Shown: piece after piece, positions 34,833 through 47,357 of the stretch | How positions within the stretch are numbered: position 1 is the stretch's first letter | Layout of the letters: the number at the start of each line of letters is the position of its first letter | NCBI RefSeq assembly: GCF_018446385.1 | Contig: NC_056000.1 | Span: 51,306,722-51,370,721 of the forward strand | Origin: Zingiber officinale | Lineage: Eukaryota > Streptophyta > Magnoliopsida > Zingiberales > Zingiberaceae | Reading direction: 5' to 3' | Length of the DNA: 64,000 nucleotides | The notes under the pieces: generated by a model | Told to the model about the DNA's origin: nothing | Seen by the model: the letters and a program-made list of their open reading frames with translations, nothing else | Databases searched by the model: none | Position numbers and translations under genes: made by a program

Positions 34833-35295
34833 TGCAGTTCAGCTTCGAGAGAAATCAAGCAGTGAGGAAGGGCATGGCGATGAAATCAGCGGCTGCATAT
34901 TAATCATTTTTTTGGGGTGATGGATGGAAGAAGAGGGCAAAAGCCCGGACTTGTGTAGATAAGGCAGAGTGGAGTCAAGCGAGCAATAATTGATTTTTTG
35001 GAATTTGGTCTCGACACGATAATAAAACCCCTTGACTAGTGTGTAGTCAACATCGAGTCAAGGGAAGAATAATTTGGAGTGTAAGAATGCTTAAAGAGGC
35101 AACCCTTCGAGCAATTTCAAAGCTAGAGAGCTTTTGTTTGTTTTCGGCTTGTCTAGTCTAGGCCTTACTTCAGCAAAATATGTCACCATTAAGTTTATTT
35201 TTCAAGGAAATAAGAAAAGATGATTGTCTAGGGCAGGATGGTCAAAGCCGCCACCTCCAACTACCATTAGAAAAGGCGTGTGAAGAGTTCTATAT
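34833..35295. other. Upstream region of the truncated WAKL gene
   Basis: The first 150 bp align with the region upstream of the intact WAKL14-like gene (56348-56520), sharing a GATAAGGCAGAGTGGAG block. The rest shows no gene. Confidence 0.5.
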
Positions 35296-35696
35296 TAGAG
35301 ATGATAATTTTATCCGAATTCGATGAAGAATTTGACATCCGACTCGAATGAAGAAGGGTATGGAAGAATTATCAATACTCGATACTCGATATTCGATCCG
35401 AATATCTAATTAAATAATATATATACATATATATATTAAAGAAAATGTTCTTTTTTCAAAATCAATTAATCTATTTTTTTAATTATATATATATATATAT
35501 ATATTTTAATAGGTTGTTAATTTTAATATATTTTTATTGAATGATAATAGTTGGATAGAAAGAAGAAAAATTATAATTATAGAAGATATACGATCATTTA
35601 ATGAGTATAGGTATATCCATCGGAGATCCTATACCCAATGAATATGAAGACGAAGGATATAGAATTCGATCCGAATATGATCCATTACCATCCCTA
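35296..35696. mobile_element. hAT-type MITE
   Basis: The left end TAGAGATGATAA and right end (reverse complement) TAGGGATGGTAA are imperfect TIRs. The 8-bp TSDs TTCTATAT (35288-35295) and TTCTTTAT (35697-35704) match at 7 of 8 positions. It has internal (AT)n runs and CGATCCGAAT words. Confidence 0.78.
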
Positions 35697-35704
35697 TTCT
35701 TTAT

Positions 35705-36128
35705 CTAGTCGATGAGCCTAATTAAGGCCTAATGGTGATTCGTCCCTAAGCATATCGTCTTTTTATTTTTTTTTTTTATTTTTAAAAAAAAAGTATTTAA
35801 AGATTGAGTTTTCTTTGAATGAATTAATAAATATTTTTTTAATAAATGATTAATCTGATAATGTTTGGTTAATGTATTGTCCGTTACGAGCTTTTTAAAT
35901 TTATTTTGATTGTTAATAGAAAACTTGAATCGGTTAAATATCAATTAAAAAATTAAATAATAAAAGATACATTGCATTTGAGGAATTCATATCACTGGTA
36001 TAACGTTGAGTTCGTCGTCACGATAGATCTCTAATTCTTCATTTATCTAGATGGTTGTGAAATTGGAAAGTCTAGAGGTGACAGCTTTACTCATCAAACG
36101 TGGACTTCGTTCCACTTTATAAAATAAA
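35705..36128. other. Intergenic, no gene recognised
   Basis: AT-rich DNA with homopolymer runs; a 71-codon minus-strand frame is low complexity. Confidence 0.4.
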
Positions 36129-36714
36129 TGACGTCAGTATAGGGTCAGGGAAGATCTCTCCAGTATTGATCCTCCGATGTTCAAGTCAGTCATCAGAAAA
36201 TGTGAAAAAGCATAGCAACAATAGCAACAGTGAAATTCAATAGTAACGCGTACTTCTATCGATGAAGTACCCCTTTTATGTAGAGCCCTAGTAAGCAACG
36301 TCCACGCTTCTCGAAGCATAGACACGTTCTCCCATATATCCCATGAAAGGGCATTGTCAAAAAAATACCCCTGATACCATACCTTAACAAGGCATGCATA
36401 TATTTGACACGACAGTAGATAAGTCGTACGATCCATCTGCCAACCATACCTCATGTCAGCAGCACTATCTCCCAAAGGGATATCAAGATATACTACAGTG
36501 GTCCCGTTACTTGGACGAGTGGGATAACCGTTCAACCGGGACTCCGCTCCGTCCAGGGTCAGGTCCCGTTGCTTGGCCAAGTGAGGAAGTCGCTCAGCTG
36601 GACTCCGCTACACCCCTGACCAGGTCCCGTACGATGTCTTGTCACTCCGTATCGAGCATCGAGCATCAGCTGTCTTGCGTATCATCCCGAGCCTAAGTGG
36701 GGAGTCAACTTACA
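36129..36714 (-). mobile_element. Gypsy LTR fragment
   Basis: It runs from TGACGTCAGTATAGGG to GAGTCAACTTACA and shares the CCTCCGATGTTCAAGTCAG block with the gypsy LTRs at 7022-7918 and 58147-59006. No matching 5-bp TSDs were found (ATAAA versus CTTTC), so it may be one LTR of a broken element. Confidence 0.55.
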
Positions 36715-38591
36715 CTTTCCGTTTGCAGAAATTAAGTACAAAACTTAAGTTTTTGTTACCAAACACTTTTGTAGATGGTCTGCTTGAGCTTAGTATTTGG
36801 AAGGCTTCTCAGCAGCAATCAGGTGTAGTAGAGTTATAGTAGGGCATCAGCAGAAAGTCAGAGCAGTCGGAAAGTCAATCGGACGTGTAGAAGCTCGTAT
36901 GAAAGTTCTGTTTTGAAGCTTGGTTGAGACACTCATTTAAAGGTATGAAAGGCGCCTTCCATAGTCTTGAAGGTGCCTCCAACATATTAAATTTGATTCC
37001 AAACTTGTTGTTCCTTATCTACGACAAAGTCTAAATTTTATCCCTTGGAAGACATCTTTCATAGCACCAAAGGCGCTTTCCATGAATACGAAGACGCCTT
37101 CCAATCCTTGAAGGTGCCTCAGGTACTGTTCACTCAAGGTATTTTTTTTGGCTCCATTTACCCTGCAAGTTAGGTTAGTCCAACACAACAATATCTAACA
37201 TATAAAACAAAGTTAACACGGTAAAACTATGATTAATTTATGACTTAGACATTATTTTCCAGATCAGGATCTAGTCAGGGTCTCAATTTAGGTTTCTGAA
37301 ATGAACATAAATTGGATTGACGCCTACTGTCCCCTCAACCAGGACGCATCCTCACTTAGGGTTGTAAACGAGCCAAGCCGAGCCGAGCTTTAGGATGTTC
37401 AACCTTGTTTGATAAGGTAGCTGAGCTGAACCGAGCCGAGCTTAAAATAAACCAAGCTTTTGAAATGATTGTTCAAGCTTAGCTTCGTTTATTTTTTATG
37501 AACTTGAGCTTGTTTGAAGCGTGGCTTGAGCTTAGTTCATTTAAATGTTATCGACCTCTCAATTCAAGCTTAGCTTGAGCTTGGTTTGAGCTTGGCTTAA
37601 GGTTGATTCGTTAGATATTATCATACTCTTAATTCAAACGTGTTTGATTGTTTGAAACTTTTAATTGTTTGATTGATTATTGAGCTTAATAATTTAAATT
37701 TATTTATTTTATTTTATTTTATTTAGCATATTGAACAAAGTTTTATTAATAAACATTATTTACGAACATTATTCATGAACTGTATTCATAAACATTGTTC
37801 ATGAACATTATTCACGAATATTAACGAGCTGAACACATATGTGTTCAAGCTTGTTTGTTTAATTTAACGAGCTTTTCAAGATTGTTTGTTTAATTAATCT
37901 TATGTATATTCAACGAACATAAGCAAACTCTTACTAAGCCGAACATCAAGCTTGTTCATGAACGTTTGGCTCATTTACAACCCTATTCTCACTTAGTCAC
38001 TCTCCTCCAGTGACTTACCTTTACTTACCTACCAAACATCTAGTCCTCCAGATGGTCAGACCTGTTTGGACTTTCTCTAGTCTTGCTTAGGATCTGACCA
38101 AGTTAATCTACTAAGACTTTTCTGCAACACTGAGTTAGCACAATAGATAAAATAGTAAAATAAAATAGTGTTAACAAATTTCAGGATTCAGTTGGTCACA
38201 TATAACCTAAAGTTACCTCCCCTAGGGTTGCCCAACTTCACTCACTGGGACTTTATTGTCTGGCTTCTCTCACTAGGACTTCCACCACCTAACTTCACTC
38301 ACTAGGGCTCAGCTTCACTCACTAGGATTCCCATTACCTAACTTCACTCACTAAGGTCCGGCTTTACTCACTAGAATTTTCACCACCTAGTTTCACTCAC
38401 TAGGATTTTCACGACCTAACTTCACTCACCGGGACTTCTCCTTGTCTAACCTCCAATTAGGACTAGTCACTCAGTGGACTTCTCATCTACCTATTCTTCG
38501 ATTAAGACTTACCTTTGCTAGTCATTTGGTCCTAACTAGACTTCTCTCTTCCAAACATCAAGTCCTGTTTGGATCAACCCATGGTCAAATG
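36715..38591 (-). mobile_element. SIRE-like LTR remnant with a nested MITE
   Basis: Shares with the LTR at 47964-49095 the AGGACGCATCCTCA block, GAAGGCGCCTTC-type palindromes (36945-37135) and the CACTAGGACTT/CTCACTAGG repeats (38220-38470). A hAT element at 37357 splits it. Both ends appear truncated, the left by the gypsy LTR and the right by the Tekay-like LTR. Confidence 0.65.
37357..37985. mobile_element. hAT-type non-autonomous element, copy 2
   Basis: TIRs TAGGGTTGTAAACGAGCC and GGCTCATTTACAACCCTA. The 8-bp TSDs TCCTCACT (37349-37356) and TTCTCACT (37986-37993) differ at one base. The body carries GAGCTTG/CAAGCTT words and GTTCATGAACATT repeats, as in the inverted copy at 11083-11723. 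Confidence 0.9.
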
Positions 38592-41357
38592 TGTCACGCC
38601 CCAGAGGAGTCCCTGCCAAAGGAAATTCCGGCAGCATCTCCCCTGTACGGGTGATAATCTGAATCATTTCTACATGCACAATATACCTCAGCCACAGGTG
38701 GCTGGAATATACACACAACCACGCAGTTTATATGCAGCATACTCGGCTGATAAAATAAAAATACAACCACGCAGTTATATGTAAATCTAACAGCCCACTC
38801 GGCTGTACTAAAACCAAACACAGCGGAAATACAATGGACAACATATACAAACTAAAAACGAAGACTGCTAGCCGGCTAGGCTTACACCACATAACAAAAC
38901 AACACTCCAGAAACAAAATCGGAGCACAAAGCTAAATACACTGATACATAAAATAAATAAAACATAAATAGAAATGGTAACTCTTCTGATGTGACGTGGG
39001 AACCGGTAGACAGGATACTCCAAGCGACTCCATAAGCAACCTGGTACCTGAAAAAGATAGTGTCCACGGGGGGTGAGTTCAACAACTCAGCAGATACCTA
39101 GTTGGCAAGTATAGTAAACTATAATAAATAGTAACAACTATGGAGTACAGTCTCCTGGACAAAAGCTGGAAGATGCAAAATAGAAAAGGCTAAAGAGAAC
39201 TATACTCACCAGAGTCTCCTATCAGAATAGTCAGGTCGTCAGACTGAGAGTATCATAAATCCTGTATGCATGTCAAACATATGCATCCATCCAAATGCAG
39301 CATATAAGTGCAGCAAACACAATCAGTAAATGCATAAATGCGTATGATGCCAATGTCATGGTCACCCCTGACGCCAGTCAGTCATCTCACACACGATGAT
39401 GAGACCGAGTGGGTAGGGTTGTGACAACATGCACTCTGTCGTCACTGCTCCTTATAAGTGACCGAGTGGACGGGATGCTGTCGGAGTACACCTATCCTCC
39501 TACCCCAAATCATAGTGGGGGAGCTCAATGCTCTCATCTCCCGGTACACGATGACGGGGAGGGATCCCTGACGTGCTACCATGCTGCATCACACTACCCA
39601 TAAGTGGACCAACGGAGCACCGACAGAGCAAAACTGACGTGCTACCACACTGCGTCACGCTACTCATGAGCGGACCTGCGGAGCACCGACAGAGATGAAA
39701 CTGGCGATGTGCTCAACAATAATGGAGCAAACTATAGCGGAGCATGCAATCATGCGAATGATGCATGACACTAAGCATAACAGAATCCTGAATAGCATAG
39801 CAATATTCATATATATATATATATATATATATATAATGTATACCATAGGACAATAAACCAAATCAAAAGTACACAGACCAGATAAGGTATAAAAACCTAG
39901 ATCCTGAACATAATAAACACATGGTTATGTCACTACCCCTATAAGCATGTATAATCAGGTAGGTACTACCATGAAGTGCATAATAGGTAAACAAAACAAG
40001 CATGTAACAGGTATCGGATAGTGACCAACCGAAGCAAAGACGAACATAATCATTACTAAAGGTTATAACCTACTAAACATATCAACAGAACATTATCAAA
40101 GATAAGTCAAGGTACCCGCCTCAAATAGCAGGTCCAATCCAGTCAAATCCCACGTCGAGATGCTCGTCTCGAATCAACGTCCTGTAATACATGATATACA
40201 GATTTAACTAATTACATATAAATTAATTAGCTAAATCAAATCCCCAAGAAGCTAACATAAATTCAAATCCAATTATAAATCCTAATTGGATCATCTAACT
40301 CCTCAATCGATGCTAACTAATTCCTTCAAATTAGGATTTGCAATAAACATAATTAACCACAACAACTTAATCCAAACCAATACTAAAGGTAATAAATCCA
40401 TAGCACAACTTACCCAATTATCGCAGCCGGAGAAGTTGTTGTCAGAAATGCTGGTCGGAGCTAGGTGGAGTCGCTCACCTCCACACGAGTACCCTAATCA
40501 GCAATTCCCCTTACAACCTAAGTATCCAACCCAACCATGTCATCCACCAATCTGAATTAAATTGATATATGAACCAAACCACGGCTTACCTAAATCTAAG
40601 TATCTTCCTGCCAACTCACAACCACAGATCTTGCTGCTAGAACTTGTGGTCAAAGCTATGGATCATCCTCAACCAGTGATGCTTGGATCCACAATGGAGC
40701 CGCTGATCTCTCAAATGTGGCATCAAGGAGACCCTGTGTAAGGCACTGCCCGACCAATCGGAGGAATACAACAAAAGGGAAGAAAGGTTCGGCCAGCGGG
40801 CTCACGGCGAGAAGGGAAGCTAGGGCATGGCGACTGCGCCTGAAAGCGGTCGGGAGAAGGGGTGGCGGTGTCGCGAGCCCAAGGAGGAGAAAATCGGTGA
40901 TGCTAGCAAAGAATTGGGGAAAACAAGTGGCGGATCGGCGTCGATCAGAGAGGAAGGGAAAGATCTAGGGCTAGGGTTTGTGTGCGAGAGGAGGGAACAA
41001 GACTTCCCTGGCCAACATCTTTTGTACACGGGGAGGCAAGGAACCGTCAGCGCGAGGAGGTTAGGGCACGCGAGTGGTTCGGCGAGGGAGAAAGGAAACA
41101 GCGTGTGGGGAGAAGGAAAAGAAAAATAGAAAATGAATAAATAAATTCAACTTTTCCTTGGTTAAATTGGGTTAGCCTAAACAAGCTTTTCTAGGACCCC
41201 GTTTTATCCCCGTAAACTCATCCATACGAGCTCCGAAAAAATTCCGAAAAAATTCTCAAAAATTCTGGAAAATTCCCTTATCATTATTCACCATTTTTTT
41301 GGTATTTTACAAAATGTATATTGTCAAACATCGAAACTCTAGAGGTCGATTGCACCA
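38592..41357 (-). mobile_element. Tekay/Del-like gypsy LTR
   Basis: It begins TGTCACGCCCCAGAGG and has the GGCAGCATCTCCCCTGTACGG block found in plant Tekay-type LTRs; the other end is GGTCGATTGCACCA. Length (2.77 kb) fits that lineage. On the minus strand an AT-rich U3 (41110-41350) precedes a CT-rich leader, setting the orientation. No primer site or PPT adjoins it and no clean TSD was found, so it is a solo or broken LTR. Plus-strand frames at 40717-41129 lie in the leader and are not genes. Confidence 0.7.
39545..39695. repeat. Subrepeats in the Tekay-like LTR
   Basis: Two direct copies of about 75 bp share TGACGTGCTACCA and GGAGCACCGACAGAG. Similar GACCGAGTGG words occur twice just before (39403, 39461). 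Confidence 0.75.
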
Positions 41358-41689
41358 ATACAAGAAAGTAAATAACTACCTAGCAGATACTTTATCTAGA
41401 CTTTTACAATAAACTTTTCCAAAAAATTATAGGACTGGATAGACAAAAAAAAAAAAATAAGAACTTTTGCCATGAAAATCATGAGATTTGATAACCAAGA
41501 ACTACAACAATTTACAAAATATGAACAACAGTTCCACTTTTCTTCAAGAAACAAACTTGACATATCCAAGGTTGTCTACTTGACAACATTTGGAATATTC
41601 CTACCATACCAGAAAGTTCCAACTACAAGATAGTCATCATCAATGCTTTATCAAATTACTTCCTGACAACCATACAAAAAATAGTAGGC

Positions 41690-41880
41690 CAAAAATTCTC
41701 CTACGACGTAGACTTTTCCGGAACACAAGCTGGAGTTTACTATGACTAAGATGAAGTTAAAATAGCAATACAAGGGTGTGAAACCCCATCTTACAAAGGG
41801 TATTATTCTCTTGATGAATTACTTCTGCTAGGGCACACCTATGCCCAAACTTCTTTATTGGTACTTTATTAAAGGCAGGA
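41690..41880 (+). pseudogene. Viroplasmin-like (caulimovirus VI/TAV) remnant
   Basis: A short segment resembles the viroplasmin/RNase H1-N fold: a G-x-x-x-G-V-Y motif, then a spaced GCETPSYKGYYSLDE block matching the usual V-x-G-x-x-x-x-x-Y-K spacing. A stop lies between the two halves and further stops follow. In caulimoviruses this protein builds inclusion bodies and aids translation; here it is broken. The family call rests on motif spacing and on its place after the RNase H end. Confidence 0.55.
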
Positions 41881-43084
41881 AAAAATTATAGACTTCTGTA
41901 ATTCAAAAAGAAAAAAAAATTATGCTCAAGCAATTATTATTGAGCCTAAAACAACAAAAGCATCTTATTATTCAAGTCTGGTCCATATGCTCAATTACTT
42001 AACATTGACCTATCTTAAGGCTAAAGCCACAAAAACTACAGAACAAAGAGCTTTAGAAGAAAGGCTCTTGAGTTTTCTTAATATAATTCTAGAAGATATA
42101 TCAACCTATGTCTGAAGTCCGACAGAAAAAATTTACTTTCCATACTTTCTTGGACTTATATGATGCACTCAAAGAGTTCCACATAAATCCGCCCAAAGAG
42201 ATGAGAATTGTCTACAAAGTCAAATTCAGCTACGAATTGGAGTGACATAAGTTGACCAAGGCTTGTGTTGACTCACAAAAATACTACTGCCAATGCCCAA
42301 TTCTTTATTCCTCCTATCAAGTCAGCATTGACTTTGAGGCTACGTACCATAAACTGTAAAAGGACGGTTTATCACTCCATTTACACTAATGGACTATGGA
42401 CTTATACATAAACTATAGGTACATAACATAGACTCAGTAAAATACTTTCCAAAGAAAGTTGGGGGCATTGTAGCCCTAGCCCTAGAAGAAGAGACCTTCA
42501 TCATCTGCACATTTAATAGTTCTCCCCAGAATGGATAAATATGAAAATCAAACCAACTAGGCATTCGATCAAAATGGATATCCATGAACTCAATGGACTT
42601 TAATTAGAACTTGAAGACTATCCCTCTGCATCAGATATTAAGTGGATGCACTCCCAACACCAATAGACCAACTCAAACATTGGTGAGCTTCAATCTAAGG
42701 AAGCAACTAGTTGTGGGATAGAATAGATAACCCAAATGACTACTTACTAGTCGGAGAAACATATATAGAAAAAAATCTAATAGCCCAGAGACATGAGCAT
42801 TAGATTTTTTTTTTTCCTTTTACATGTACCACCCAGCATATCGTTCTCTCCTTCAATATTATCAAAAAAAAGTTAGTGTGACTGGCGAACAAGATATTAG
42901 CAAGCTCAGTCCTCTCCGCTCGAGCCTACAGAGTAGCTTTAAACAAAGTCAGAGAAACAACGCACAACTCTACTCAGACTACTAGCTCCATAACCCCATC
43001 ATTAGACTCCGTAGCAGAACAAAATTTAGACAACATGATGGAGCTATAAGTCAACCCTGACATCAACCTTTAGCAAAATATAAG

Positions 43085-43345
43085 ACATGACGTCATTCTC
43101 CACCGACGACACTCAGTAGAATATCCACTCATCCCTTTTTCTCCACTACCTCCTTTTTTCCCCCCCACTACAACTCCACTCTCCTTTTCTTCTCCATAAA
43201 GCAAACACCTTTATGCTCCACTACAGCTCCACTCCCCTTTTCTTCTCCACAATGCAAACACCTTTATTCTCCACTACAACTCCACTTTCCTTTTCTTCTC
43301 CACAAAGAAACCTCCTCTATTTCTCTCCTCTTCTCTATAAAAGCT
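43085..43345 (+). promoter_or_regulatory. 35S-like pararetroviral promoter region
   Basis: A TGACGTCA as-1-type motif lies near 43087. Pyrimidine-rich CTCCACTACAACTCCACT direct repeats follow (43140-43310), then a TATA box CTATAAAAG near 43335 and a GAAGCAAGCAAGAAG leader. An AATAAA occurs near 43549. This is the arrangement of a caulimovirus pregenomic promoter and polyadenylation region. Activity is unknown. Confidence 0.6.
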
Positions 43346-44666
43346 CCCTTCCAACCTTAGAAGCAAGCAAGAAGAAGCCAATGTGTAAATGTTCAAGTGT
43401 TCCAGCAAGCAAGCAAGCTTTTAGTGTGAAGCTTTCTGTAAGTAATGTAATGTAATTTCTACTACAATTTTCTTTCATGCAAGTATTGTAAGCTCATTTC
43501 TTTCCTTGTCTAAGTACAGTTTATAATGCTAAAAGTTTTCTTCACATATCAATAAACTTATGACAAACTAATCTGCTACTGGGTTGTAGAAGGCTCTGCC
43601 TTGTTCCATGAGAAAATTTTTCCTTAATCCTTTTCTAAGTAATCTTATTGTGAGCAGTCTACGGGAGAACAGACTCATCGAATGGGTAAGTCCTGTGCAA
43701 GCTAAGTAAGGAAGGTGTTCAGTTAGAAAAACCTAAATACAACTGGGGCAACGATTTAACTATAGATTCTATATAGGTGAGGTTCACTGGAAAATAATAA
43801 CCAAGGACCACGAGGTATCCCCTCTACCAACCTAGTTTTCCAATAGATCTACACCAAAAACCCTAAAACCAACCCAAATCAACTTCTTAAGAACTCAGAC
43901 TTATCCACATAGATAAAACAAACAAAATGAGGAGTATTTTTGTTAGTGTAAGCTCTAAAAGCTAATCAAAAGTTGATTAACTTAGGATATATTGTATCAT
44001 ATTTCATTAATAAAAGGTAAAGATTATGGTTGTTATATTTACTTCATATCTTATGCTAGATGAATAAGTATATAATGCCATAGGCTAGTATATTCTAGTA
44101 TACAGTATATCAATTGGTTGAATTGATAGTAAAAAATTATAGATATATATAGAACACTACTCTTAACTATCCTAGTCAAGTATTAATATACAATAATAAT
44201 ATTAATGCATTAAGACTAACATGTAGGTTAACTGATGATTTAATCTCACAAGTTATGAATATAAGATATCAAGTTGACTCATAGGTATATATTAGAGAAT
44301 ATATATTGAATTGACCTACCATGAGAATATTTCAAGAATTGTTATATGAGTATCATAAATATTCTGATAGTAACTATTAATATAAATAGTCCTTGGACAT
44401 GAAGTCACTACGGTTCCCTACATCAGGAGTTATGTACTTTGGTATCGACAAATGTCACATGTAACAAGGTGGACTATAAAGTCAATCACTGGGTATACAA
44501 TAGGTTATGTGGAGGGATGGAAGTGATGTAGTTGGGATCTATCCCTTCCATATGACGGAAGTGATATTTATGGACCTCTTGATTAAGTAAGACACAAAAA
44601 CGCATTACCATGTTCAAATTAACTAATATGAGATATTGAGCTTATTTGATTGAGTGTATCTACTTA

Positions 44667-44872
44667 GGCTCCGTTTGATATGCATGATAAGATAAGATTG
44701 GGTTGATTATAATAGGATTAAAGGTAAGATAAATAATCCCTCTTGAGGCTAAGGAATTATGAAACCTACCCCTAATCATCCATAATCCTACCCCTAATCA
44801 ACTCTACTAAACGCTTGATTAAAAACTTTTTGAAAATATAATCCTATCCTATCATGCATATCAAATGGAGCC
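44667..44872. mobile_element. Tourist MITE (PIF/Harbinger)
   Basis: 206 bp with long TIRs starting GGCTCCGTTTGATATGCATG and exact TTA TSDs (44664-44666, 44873-44875). No coding capacity. Confidence 0.93.
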
Positions 44873-44908
44873 TTAGGGATCACGAAACACAAAGATTGAT
44901 AAGAGGAT

Positions 44909-46009
44909 TGTTGGAGAAATATGGGTACCTTAGGTTTTGATGTTTGAGCAAAGATTTAAGTTAGATTTATTATTGTATTTGATATGCATTGTGAGTGTGC
45001 AGGATACAAGTACAATAAGGAAAGTCCAAGGGTGATCTTAGCAAAGGAGGAAAGTCCAAGGATAAGTCTTGGCGATGTAAGTCCAAGCATGTAGTCTTGG
45101 CAACATAAGTCCAAGTGTGACTTGGCAATGGATGAAGTCCCGGAGGCGTGGCATCTTAGCAAAGGAAGACTTGACAACAATGACAAGGCCGATGGAAGCT
45201 CCAAAAGGTAAGACGTGAAGGATGGAGAGGCATCCGAGGGACGCAAGGCTGATGGAGGAGACTAGAAGACTAGGTCTAGGTTGGTCGGGTGAGGACGAGT
45301 GCTGAGTGAATGTACTCGGGGGTTAAATTCTAGGATTAGGATTTTACTGTAGCAATATTGTAGCGTTACTGTAACAGTATTGTAGCAGTCGACTGATGTT
45401 TTCATCAGTCGACTGGTGCTGTCGATCGAACAGTCGACTGGGAGCGAAAAGAATGCTTCTGTTCGTTCAGTTAATGTGGAGCAGTCGACTGATGGAAGTA
45501 TCAGTCGACTAGTATCTAGCCATTAGGTTGTAACGGTCGAATCTCCACAAAGGGCAGTCGACTGATGGTTTTAACAGTCGACTGGTAGACGGGATTTTCC
45601 AACTCGTGGCATATATAACCAAACATTGGAAATTTGGTTAAGGTTGACGAAATAGACTTGGTTAAAGCATAATAGAGTTTACCAAGCCCTCGTGTGATCG
45701 GTGTGCCTGTATTCAAGTGTTTGTGACGAGGTTTCTCCACCGATAAGGAGTTTGAGCTAGCCGGAGGTTTTCCAGGGAGTCATCCACCGACGGATCGGGA
45801 TCGTCCACCTTACGGACAGCCGTGGAGATCTCCGAACCATGTTATATAAACGTGTTAGAGGTTTGATTGTCTTGATTATTACCTCTAGGTTTAGCATTCT
45901 ATTTGTTAGATTTATTTTTGTATTTTCGTTGTGCACTAATATTATAGGAAGCGATTGATTTAGATGAGACGATATTCACCCCCCTCTAGCGGACGTCAAG
46001 ATTCCAACA
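44909..46009 (+). mobile_element. SIRE-like copia solo LTR
   Basis: 1101 bp, TGTTGGAG to TTCCAACA, with exact TSDs AGGAT (44904-44908, 46010-46014). It carries GGAAAGTCCAAGG-type subrepeats early, a TATATAA box at 45612-45618 and the CACCCCCCTCTAGCGGAC block near its end. It is the same family as 15646-17282 in the opposite orientation. Confidence 0.93.
45375..45590. repeat. AGTCGACT palindrome cluster in LTR U3
   Basis: Seven AGTCGACT sites, mostly as CAGTCGACTG, arranged in pairs of opposite flank (ACTGATG...CATCAGT) just upstream of the TATA box at 45612. Confidence 0.9.
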
Positions 46010-46411
46010 AGGATGACACGATCCATGTATCATTGATCAATCTAGATATTGAAGATAGAAGAATCAAGTCATACAAGATAATGGACACAAGAAAGGTTAA
46101 GTCGAATCTCGATATTCTCATCACTTGGGTAGCAATAATATATTGCTAGATGTCACTCATTATTTATGTATTTAAAATAGTTTTAAATACATTGTCAACG
46201 TTACGAGAGTCTATTAGGTCACACACAAAAAAATATGTTAATTTGGAGATAGATTTATTTTAGTTTGATTAAAATATGATAGGCACTAAGATTATTGCAT
46301 TTGAATTGAGTTAGACTCAAGTGAATCTAATTATTGGATTGAGTCCAATCTGAATTAGTCATTGGATTGATTAAGTCTAATTTAAATTAGATTTATTGAG
46401 TTAGACTCAAT

Positions 46412-46567
46412 ATATATATATATATATATAATAGATATGTTTTAGTTATGTTACATGTCTGGCTTGCATGAAGGGCATGTACTACTGAGGGGGAGGGACC
46501 CTCTAGACAGATGCTGACGTGGCCCCTCCCCCTCAGTCTCACAAGTAACGCATGCAACATAACCCTA

Positions 46568-46615
<48 letters not shown>
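46412..46615. repeat. Hairpin-forming repeat between AT microsatellites
   Basis: (AT)n runs at 46412-46430 and 46571-46613 bracket an inverted repeat: GTTATGTTACATG...TGAGGGGGAGGG pairs with CCCTCCCCCTCA...CATGCAACATAAC. The loop holds GACAGATGCTGACGTGG. It looks like a small MITE or foldback element; no TSD was resolved through the AT runs. Confidence 0.65.
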
Positions 46616-46618
<3 letters not shown>

Positions 46619-47357
46619 TGCATTTTGATTAGATTGTTCATATAGTTACACAAAAAAAGTCATCTAATTTAATGGTAGATAAATCATGAGATACCTTAAA
46701 TATATCTACCATCAATGCCCAAAATGGAATTCTAGGAAATAACTTTAAGATCTACTGTCCTTATCCTTGAATGATTCTTCAAATTTGTGATCAGTCCATC
46801 TTGATTGTAATCAGTGATCAGTTCTTTTAGTGGTTATGTCATTAGTCGACTAGTTTCACTATTAGACAACTAATTTAGATAGAACTAAATCTTCAAACAA
46901 CTATGTCATCAGTCGACTTACTTGCATAATTATTTGATATGTTACCATTGACACAGTTCAAGTTAAATCAAAGCGTCTTTGGTTATTTCATATCTTATGT
47001 CACAAGCTAATTCTTCACAAAAAGTCATATAATCATTTTTAGTCATTTCCAACTCAAGCTTACATATTGTCAGCTCAATAATCTACTTGGATAACTTCAT
47101 TTGATTGTTCTAACATTCAGTTAACTCAAGCCAGAACAGAAATACCTTCTATTTTCAAACAAAAGTCAACAATTTACTACCTCATCGACTTAGCTAATTA
47201 GTTGACTAGATATAGATGTAGTAGATTGATTTTGCTTGACCTCAAGCAATTTCATCAACTTTGATCATTTTCATACCCTCAAGACCTCGTGAACAAGCCT
47301 CCATCTATAAAGATTTGCTTTTAAGTCCTACTCGATTCGAATCATTTGAGAAGATAC
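46616..47357. other. Degenerate sequence, probably old retroelement
   Basis: No open gene. It has scattered AGTCGACTA-type sites and ends against the SIRE-like LTR at 47358, so it may be eroded SIRE-type internal or LTR DNA. Confidence 0.35.

Larger units (their letters stand above)
41358..43900 (+). mobile_element. Endogenous pararetrovirus (Caulimoviridae) relic
   Basis: Three signals in caulimovirid order. At 41365-41412 the end of an RNase H domain (KKVNNYLADTLSR) is followed at once by a stop, so no integrase follows as it would in gypsy elements. At about 41690-41880 there is a viroplasmin-like segment. At 43085-43345 there is a 35S-type promoter. The frames have stops and frameshifts throughout. 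The left end is cut by the Tekay-like LTR; upstream genes for movement, coat and protease are absent. It is an inert genomic fossil as it stands. Confidence 0.65.
43941..46420 (+). mobile_element. Copia LTR host to two nested insertions
   Basis: Starts TGTTAGTGTAAGCTC. It carries blocks common in long copia LTRs, such as GTTCCCTACATCAGGAG and ACAAGGTGGACTATAAAGTC, and resumes after 46014 with TGCTAGATGTCACTCATT and CAACGTTACGAGAG. A Tourist MITE (44667) and a SIRE-like solo LTR (44909) interrupt it. The right end is unclear and is placed near an AT microsatellite. Confidence 0.6.

Noticed and set aside
40717..41129. Overlapping Arg/Gly-rich frames of 83-100 codons
   Set aside because: Within the leader part of the Tekay-like LTR; no family resemblance and opposite to the LTR sense.
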